From IMG/VR virus record IMGVR_UViG_3300006921_000055, positions 1-36,530 of that record: a stretch of DNA of 36,530 bases; one strand, given 5' to 3'. Below, piece after piece: positions 32,797-36,530 of the stretch. A model generated the notes under the pieces. It was not told the DNA's origin. It did no database searches and was given only the letters and a program-made list of their open reading frames with translations. The stretch is from a virus. Made by a program: the position numbers and the translations under genes. Numbering within the stretch: the first letter of the stretch is position 1; each line of letters starts with the position of its first letter.

Positions 32797-33231
32797 ATGA
32801 ATAATGACTACTTAAAGTATTGGCGTGTAATAAGATACTTCATAAAAGCCAAGTACAATCTATCGCAAGGTGACCTAGATGTAATACTCTTCTTAAACTC
32901 AGAAGGTTACTTTGGTAAAGCAAAGTTTGATGAGTTTGATGAACTGCTAAGTTGGGATAAGGGTAGGTTTAAAAGATTGCTACGTGATGGGTGGATACAG
33001 GTCTTTAGAAAAAGATGTGGCCCAACAAAAACAGTATACGTCCTCTCATACAAAAGTAAAAGAGTATGCACGTCAATCTACAATAAGTTAAGCGGTGAAG
33101 AGATACCTACTAGTTTATCAGGCAACCCTATGTTTGCTAAGAATGTAAAATATACCGATAAGGTATATAGGAATTTTATTAAAGAGATGAACGCTGCTAC
33201 ACGACAACAACAACATCGTGCTCCTGAATAA
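32797..33231 (+). CDS. Winged-helix-like (MarR-type) DNA-binding protein
   Basis: 144 residues from ATG at 32797 (MNNDYLKYWRVIRYF); a TTG start at 32755 would lie before the candidate promoter element. It is the only convincing plus-strand gene. The order helix (YFIKAKYNLSQGDLDVILFL), short helix (FDELLSWDKGRFKRLLRDGW) and basic wing (FRKRCGPTKTVYVLSYKSKR) matches winged helix-turn-helix regulators. It could control the divergent operon or the convergent chaperone genes. Its last 35 bases overlap the end of groES on the other strand, so transcripts of the two could interfere. Confidence 0.65.
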   Translation: MNNDYLKYWRVIRYFIKAKYNLSQGDLDVILFLNSEGYFGKAKFDEFDELLSWDKGRFKRLLRDGWIQVFRKRCGPTKTVYVLSYKSKRVCTSIYNKLSGEEIPTSLSGNPMFAKNVKYTDKVYRNFIKEMNAATRQQQHRAPE

Positions 33232-33454
33232 TCGTAAACTGTTCGCTCTCAATAAACATAGAGTAACCGGCTCTGCTATCGTAGTATATCGTGTCACCCT
33301 TGTTGATTACATTCACATCTGTACCTGATTCAGCTACATTAGCTTTCTTGTAACGTATACCATCAACATCATCACCCGATAATAAAAGACCCGACTTAGT
33401 CTTTACCTCTTCCTTGATTTCTTTGATTGCTATATATTTTCCTATTGGCTTCAT
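33197..33454 (-). CDS. groES: GroES co-chaperonin
   Basis: 85 residues (E. coli GroES 97). The start KPIGKYIAIKEIKEE matches the first strand. Residues 14-33 form the mobile loop with the hydrophobic triplet LLL (23-25, SGLLLSG), which in GroES (IVL) binds GroEL. The rest follows the barrel: ANVAESGTDVNVINKGDTIY (38-57) and the final strand FTIIQEHDVVVV. The dome loop is shortened. It caps GroEL during folding; groEL lies 0.9 kb upstream on the same strand. Its ATG directly adjoins the phoH stop (TAGATG). Confidence 0.85.
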   Translation of the reverse strand: MKPIGKYIAIKEIKEEVKTKSGLLLSGDDVDGIRYKKANVAESGTDVNVINKGDTIYYDSRAGYSMFIESEQFTIIQEHDVVVVV

Positions 33455-34111
33455 CTAATATCCTGTTAAAAGTTTTAGTACATCGTTTATTGCTTGGTGT
33501 CTATGGTTGTCCTCTAGGATTACCTTGAACACGTGCTTGCTATCCTTAATCTTATGAACATCATCAATAGCTGAGTTTAGAGACGACCCTAAGTCAATCT
33601 GCTGATTGTCTCCGCAGAATATCATTATTGAGTTTCGACCGAGCCTACCTAAAGCCATCCTTAATTGTGGCTTGGTTAGATTCTGAAACTCATCTACTAT
33701 AACAACAGCGTTGTCAAATGTTCTACCCCTGAAGTGTGCAAGAGACACAAGCTCAATCTCCTCCTGCTCTACCATCTTCGCTATCTTCTCAGGCTTATTA
33801 TAAACCTTACGCATATTCGACATAATAGGTACAAGCCAAGGCTCTAGCTTCTCCTTCTCATCACCGGGTAAGAACCCGTTATCCTCAGTGGCTACTGTAG
33901 GGCGTGTGATTATTATCTTATCATACTGCCTTTTGAAAAATAAATCTAAGGCCACCTGTACGGCTAAGAGAGTCTTACCTGAGCCTGCTTTCCCTACAAT
34001 AAAACTGTAGGCGTGATTCATTATGTTCTCCTTTGCTTTCTTTTGCTCGTCCGATAAGGTTATGTTAAACTTTACATTCCCTCGTGGTGGCTTCTTATCT
34101 TTATTGCCCAT
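33455..34111 (-). CDS. phoH: PhoH-family ATPase
   Basis: 218 residues. Walker A GKAGSGKT (40-47), ITRPTVATEDNGFLPGD (68-84) and Walker B VVIVDE (136-141, followed by FQNLTKPQL) with CGDNQQIDLG (166-175) are the hallmarks of the PhoH family, which resembles the ATPase part of superfamily 1 helicases. PhoH is common in marine phages and may act in RNA handling; the exact role is unsettled. It is encoded between the small Cys gene and groES, apparently in the groEL transcription unit. Confidence 0.9.
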   Translation of the reverse strand: MGNKDKKPPRGNVKFNITLSDEQKKAKENIMNHAYSFIVGKAGSGKTLLAVQVALDLFFKRQYDKIIITRPTVATEDNGFLPGDEKEKLEPWLVPIMSNMRKVYNKPEKIAKMVEQEEIELVSLAHFRGRTFDNAVVIVDEFQNLTKPQLRMALGRLGRNSIMIFCGDNQQIDLGSSLNSAIDDVHKIKDSKHVFKVILEDNHRHQAINDVLKLLTGY

Positions 34112-34128
34112 CTAGATTTTTTACACGA

Positions 34129-34290
34129 TTACTTAGGACAGTTGCAGTTGCTACAATTTTGTGCTTTATCTTTAGATACCTTTGAACAACGCTTAATGGT
34201 AGGCCTTTCTTGATTGACGCTCGCAAAGCTTTTGATATTATTCCACGCATCTTTTATAGTTTTAATTACTACCGATAAACTACTTGTCAT
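34129..34290 (-). CDS. Small protein with C-terminal Cys cluster
   Basis: 53 residues, ATG at 34288-34290. An N-terminal helix (SLSVVIKTIKDAWNNIKSF, about 4-22), a basic middle (ERPTIKRCSKVSKDK) and a Cys-rich end (C36, then CSNCNCPK) that could bind a metal. It overlaps the preceding tiny gene by 11 bases and ends 17 bases before phoH. No family recognised with certainty; similar helix plus zinc-ribbon-like small proteins are common in phages. Confidence 0.5.
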   Translation of the reverse strand: MTSSLSVVIKTIKDAWNNIKSFASVNQERPTIKRCSKVSKDKAQNCSNCNCPK

Positions 34291-34366
34291 CTTTGTCTAC
34301 AAATACATTAGTATAAATAATATACAATGAAATCGCTGCTAATATAATTATAATGTTTGATACCAT
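34280..34366 (-). CDS. Possible 28-residue membrane peptide
   Basis: 28 residues: MVSNIIIILAAISLYIIYTN followed by VFVDKDDK, one hydrophobic span with a charged tail. It starts 3 bases after the groEL stop and overlaps the next gene. Too short to be sure; the position in the gap and coupling overlap favour a real leader-type peptide or small membrane protein. Confidence 0.35.
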   Translation of the reverse strand: MVSNIIIILAAISLYIIYTNVFVDKDDK

Positions 34367-34369
34367 AAC

Positions 34370-35971
34370 TTATTTTGTCTCATAACTTCGTGCCATCGTA
34401 ACAATAGCGTTAGTACTTAATAGAGTGACAGCTACTGACACAGCATTTTGCAGTGCGTTCTTTGTAACCTTCATAGGGTCAATAACACCCATCTTATACA
34501 TATCTCCCCACTCACCATTCTTTACGTTCATTCCGTAGTTAGAGTCATCATACATAAGTCTCTCCTTCACTTCATCAGACAACTCTAAACCTGCATTAGA
34601 AAATATCTGTAACAAAGGAGCACGAAGTGCTTTCGCTAAAATCTTTCCCGCAACCCCATAGTTGTCATCCTCTATGTACGTAGCTTGTTTATAAAGAGCT
34701 ACACCTCCACCCGGAAGTATACCCTCGTGAGTAGCTGAACGTACAGCACACACTGCATCATCAACCCTGTCATATAATTCTTTATGCTCTAGTTCAGTCT
34801 GACCACCAACGTATATCACTCCAACACCGCCGGTTAGAGACGCTATCCTTGATTGTATAAATTCCTTCTCATCCTTTGTCTTAGATAAAAGCTGTGCTGA
34901 GTATAACTGCTCAACCCTATCATCTATATCCTGCTGAGAAACAACAGACTCATCCTTCACGATGATTGTAGAGTCTCTATCAATTATAACCTTCTTAGCT
35001 TTACCTAAATCACTTGGCATAATTAAACTTAAATCATCACCCGTCTTCTCACTATAGTAAGTAGCGCCAACAGATAATGCAATATCATTCATTAACTCGT
35101 GCTGCTTGTAACCAAAGTTCGGCGGCTGAACACAACAAACCTTAAGCCCGTTCTTCATAACATTAGCCGACAACGTGTTAATTACATTAGTTGAACAAGG
35201 CGCAATGATTAATAACTTACTCCCTTCCTGTATAATTGGTTTTAATACATTCTCAATCTGTAGTATGTTATTTATCTCAGCGTCACTAACCAATATATTC
35301 ACATCCTCAAAGATGCACTCATCCTTCTTATGGTTGTTTACAAATAAGTTAGATGAATATCCTCTATCTACCTTAACACCCTTTGTGGTCTCAAAATACG
35401 TATCAGGGGTTTGTGAGCGTTCAACTGTAACGATACCATCCTTACCTACTTCTTTATAGACATTGGCTATTACACCGCCTATAAATGAGTCGTTATTAGC
35501 TGATATAGTTGCTACACTAGTCAACGTCTTATTAGTTACAGGCTTGCTCATCTTCTTGAGGTTTTTAATAACATCCTCAGTAGCATTTACAAGTTGCCTG
35601 AAAACCTCCGTCTTATTATCAGATGCCTTAATCATACTATCTCCATTTCGAACCAAGGCGTTAGACAACACAATAGCTGTTGTAGTTCCATCACCCGCAG
35701 ACACAGCAGTCTTCTCCGCAGCCTCCTTTACTATTCTGACTGCAAGATTCTCCACAGGGTCAAGCAAGCTAATAGACTTAGCCACTGTGACTCCATCCTT
35801 AGTAACGGTCATTCCCGATAAATGTTCTTGTGATTCGATAAGCACTGTGTGTCCTTGAGGCCCAAGAGTGCTCTGTACTGCATTAGTGATTTTCTCTAGA
35901 CCATTAAACAACTTTGTTCTGCCTTCTTCTGAGAAATGTAACTCCTTAGGAGTGTAACCTGATTGATTCAT
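34370..35971 (-). CDS. groEL: Chaperonin GroEL, phage-encoded
   Basis: 533 residues (E. coli GroEL 548). The ATP site is intact: TLGPQGHTV (35-43), TKDGVTVA (57-64), GDGTTT (93-98) and D405 (RVDDAV), the residue that activates hydrolysis, followed by EGILPGGGVAL. The apical domain is present (about 190-375), with CVQPPNFGYKQHELMNDIA (280-298) in the place of the AVKAPGFGDRR region. It has diverged clearly from host-type GroEL and lacks the C-terminal GGM repeats, ending MARSYETK. With GroES it probably folds phage proteins such as the capsid protein or replaces the host chaperonin. A strong Bacteroidota-type promoter lies directly upstream. Confidence 0.93.
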   Translation of the reverse strand: MNQSGYTPKELHFSEEGRTKLFNGLEKITNAVQSTLGPQGHTVLIESQEHLSGMTVTKDGVTVAKSISLLDPVENLAVRIVKEAAEKTAVSAGDGTTTAIVLSNALVRNGDSMIKASDNKTEVFRQLVNATEDVIKNLKKMSKPVTNKTLTSVATISANNDSFIGGVIANVYKEVGKDGIVTVERSQTPDTYFETTKGVKVDRGYSSNLFVNNHKKDECIFEDVNILVSDAEINNILQIENVLKPIIQEGSKLLIIAPCSTNVINTLSANVMKNGLKVCCVQPPNFGYKQHELMNDIALSVGATYYSEKTGDDLSLIMPSDLGKAKKVIIDRDSTIIVKDESVVSQQDIDDRVEQLYSAQLLSKTKDEKEFIQSRIASLTGGVGVIYVGGQTELEHKELYDRVDDAVCAVRSATHEGILPGGGVALYKQATYIEDDNYGVAGKILAKALRAPLLQIFSNAGLELSDEVKERLMYDDSNYGMNVKNGEWGDMYKMGVIDPMKVTKNALQNAVSVAVTLLSTNAIVTMARSYETK

Positions 35972-35994
35972 TTTGTATTTGATTTAATTTACTG

Positions 35995-36025
35995 CAAATA
36001 TAAAACATATTTTTTAATACGCAAA
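35995..36025 (-). promoter_or_regulatory. Full Bacteroidota-type promoter for groEL
   Basis: On the minus strand TTTG (36022-36025) is followed after exactly 19 bases by TATATTTG (35995-36002), close to the known -33/-7 consensus. The ATG at 35971 is 23 bases further on. This is the best promoter in the window. Confidence 0.75.
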
Positions 36026-36194
36026 TGTTACTTTTAGTCCGCCCTACTATATATATATATATTCCCCTTTATTATTATTTTTTTATTTCTATAAATTAGG
36101 GTTAAAATTAACATTATTAACAGTAGTACTGATAATCAAATAGTTAACTAAAAATAATTGACATTAAATCAACATCACTTTAACATATAATGTC
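36026..36194. other. AT-rich non-coding gap before groEL
   Basis: Together with flanking signals this forms a 300-base gap (35972-36274) without a gene. It holds a TA-repeat tract (about 36049-36061), A/T homopolymer runs and no reading frame with coding character. It could be a spacer, a binding region for regulators or a replication-related sequence; no iterons or further hairpins are seen. Confidence 0.5.
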
Positions 36195-36222
36195 AAAAAA
36201 AAGAGGGAACTTAATCCCTCTT
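36195..36222 (-). terminator. Intrinsic terminator after the small rightmost gene
   Basis: AAGAGGGA (36201-36208) pairs perfectly with TCCCTCTT (36215-36222) around a six-base loop. On the minus strand a T run follows (plus-strand A run 36195-36200). It separates the 63-aa gene from the groEL promoter. Confidence 0.8.
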
Positions 36223-36274
36223 CTAGAATTGAAAGTCACTACCCAATCAATTCAACCATCAAACACAATGTATC

Positions 36275-36466
36275 TTAAAATCCTTTCATAAACTTTTTCA
36301 TATCTTTTCTCATCTCAGCTCGCTCAATACCATCAGCAATCATTGAAGTCTTTTCATTCTTCTTAACCATCTTGCGAAGTTCTGCCGCTTCCTCGATTCC
36401 ACTCTTTCCTACCGGACGGTTGTTAATTAATCGACCATCCTTTACTGTTAATCCGCTATAATCCAT
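36275..36466 (-). CDS. Small helical protein, unknown
   Basis: 63 residues: MDYSGLTVKDGRLINNRPVG, then a Lys/Glu-rich helix (KSGIEEAAELRKMVKKNEKT) and a second (IERAEMRKDMKKFMKGF). No catalytic motif. It is followed by a strong terminator, so it ends a transcription unit. Upstream (36467-36530) there is only AT-rich sequence with a poor -7-like TATATTTA. Role unknown. Confidence 0.55.
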   Translation of the reverse strand: MDYSGLTVKDGRLINNRPVGKSGIEEAAELRKMVKKNEKTSMIADGIERAEMRKDMKKFMKGF

Positions 36467-36530
36467 CTTTATATATTTTTACGTGTAAACTAATTAATCC
36501 TAAATATAATATGTACTCCGAGAACTTAAA

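Noticed and set aside
35463-35858. 131-codon plus-strand open frame opposite groEL
   Set aside because: Antisense shadow of the well-supported GroEL; the protein has no domain pattern. The frames at 35175-35459 and 35594-35821 are the same kind.
36049-36061. TA-repeat tract as a replication origin
   Set aside because: A short dinucleotide run alone is not evidence for an origin; no iterons or initiator gene are nearby.
1-36530. CRISPR array, tRNA, insertion sequence, integrase or attachment site
   Set aside because: No regularly spaced direct repeats, no tRNA cloverleaf, no transposase or recombinase motif was seen on either strand.

Overview
The window is a stretch of a tailed-phage genome, most likely a short-tailed (podovirus-like) lytic phage of a marine or aquatic Bacteroidota host, probably a flavobacterium. 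Host evidence is indirect but consistent. The DNA is AT-rich, gene starts lack Shine-Dalgarno sequences and instead have A-rich leaders, and several transcription units begin with the Bacteroidota -7 element TAnnTTTG. No integrase, repressor of known type, tRNA, CRISPR array or insertion sequence is visible. Replication genes are not in the window.

Almost everything is on the minus strand, so transcription runs from high to low coordinates. From the right: a small gene with a terminator (36.2-36.5 kb), then a chaperone/PhoH cluster (GroEL, two tiny genes, a PhoH-type ATPase, GroES; 33.2-36.0 kb). The only plus-strand gene, a winged-helix-like protein (32.8-33.2 kb), converges on groES. Next comes a block of small genes and surface proteins with two LamG domains (28.4-32.7 kb), a lysis region (27.3-28.4 kb), and small accessory genes, a tandem GroES-like protein and a 2OG-Fe(II) oxygenase (25.3-27.3 kb).

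The packaging and head genes follow: candidate TerS, TerL, portal, scaffold, major capsid protein (17.8-25.4 kb). After them come a 250-aa conserved protein and four related surface proteins, two of which carry carbohydrate-binding-like insertions. Two connector or ring candidates precede a 1,558-aa P22 gp10-like tail stabilisation protein. The left end holds two further structural proteins and an ejection-protein set whose order and sizes resemble T7 genes 13-14-15-16, starting with a GNAT-fold protein. The last of these runs off the left edge.

The most notable points are: (i) a phage-encoded GroEL and GroES pair plus a second, apparently two-domain GroES-like protein beside the terminase genes; (ii) a family of virion proteins built on one small scaffold, into which sugar-binding-like modules appear to be inserted; (iii) a T7-like ejection cassette attached to a P22-like tail; (iv) a recurring 18-22 nt inverted repeat that acts as the terminator after the capsid gene and also appears twice inside the ejection-protein gene; (v) several very small genes that had to be read by hand, many linked by TAATG stop-start overlaps. 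All functional calls come from reading motifs and gene order; no database search was run.
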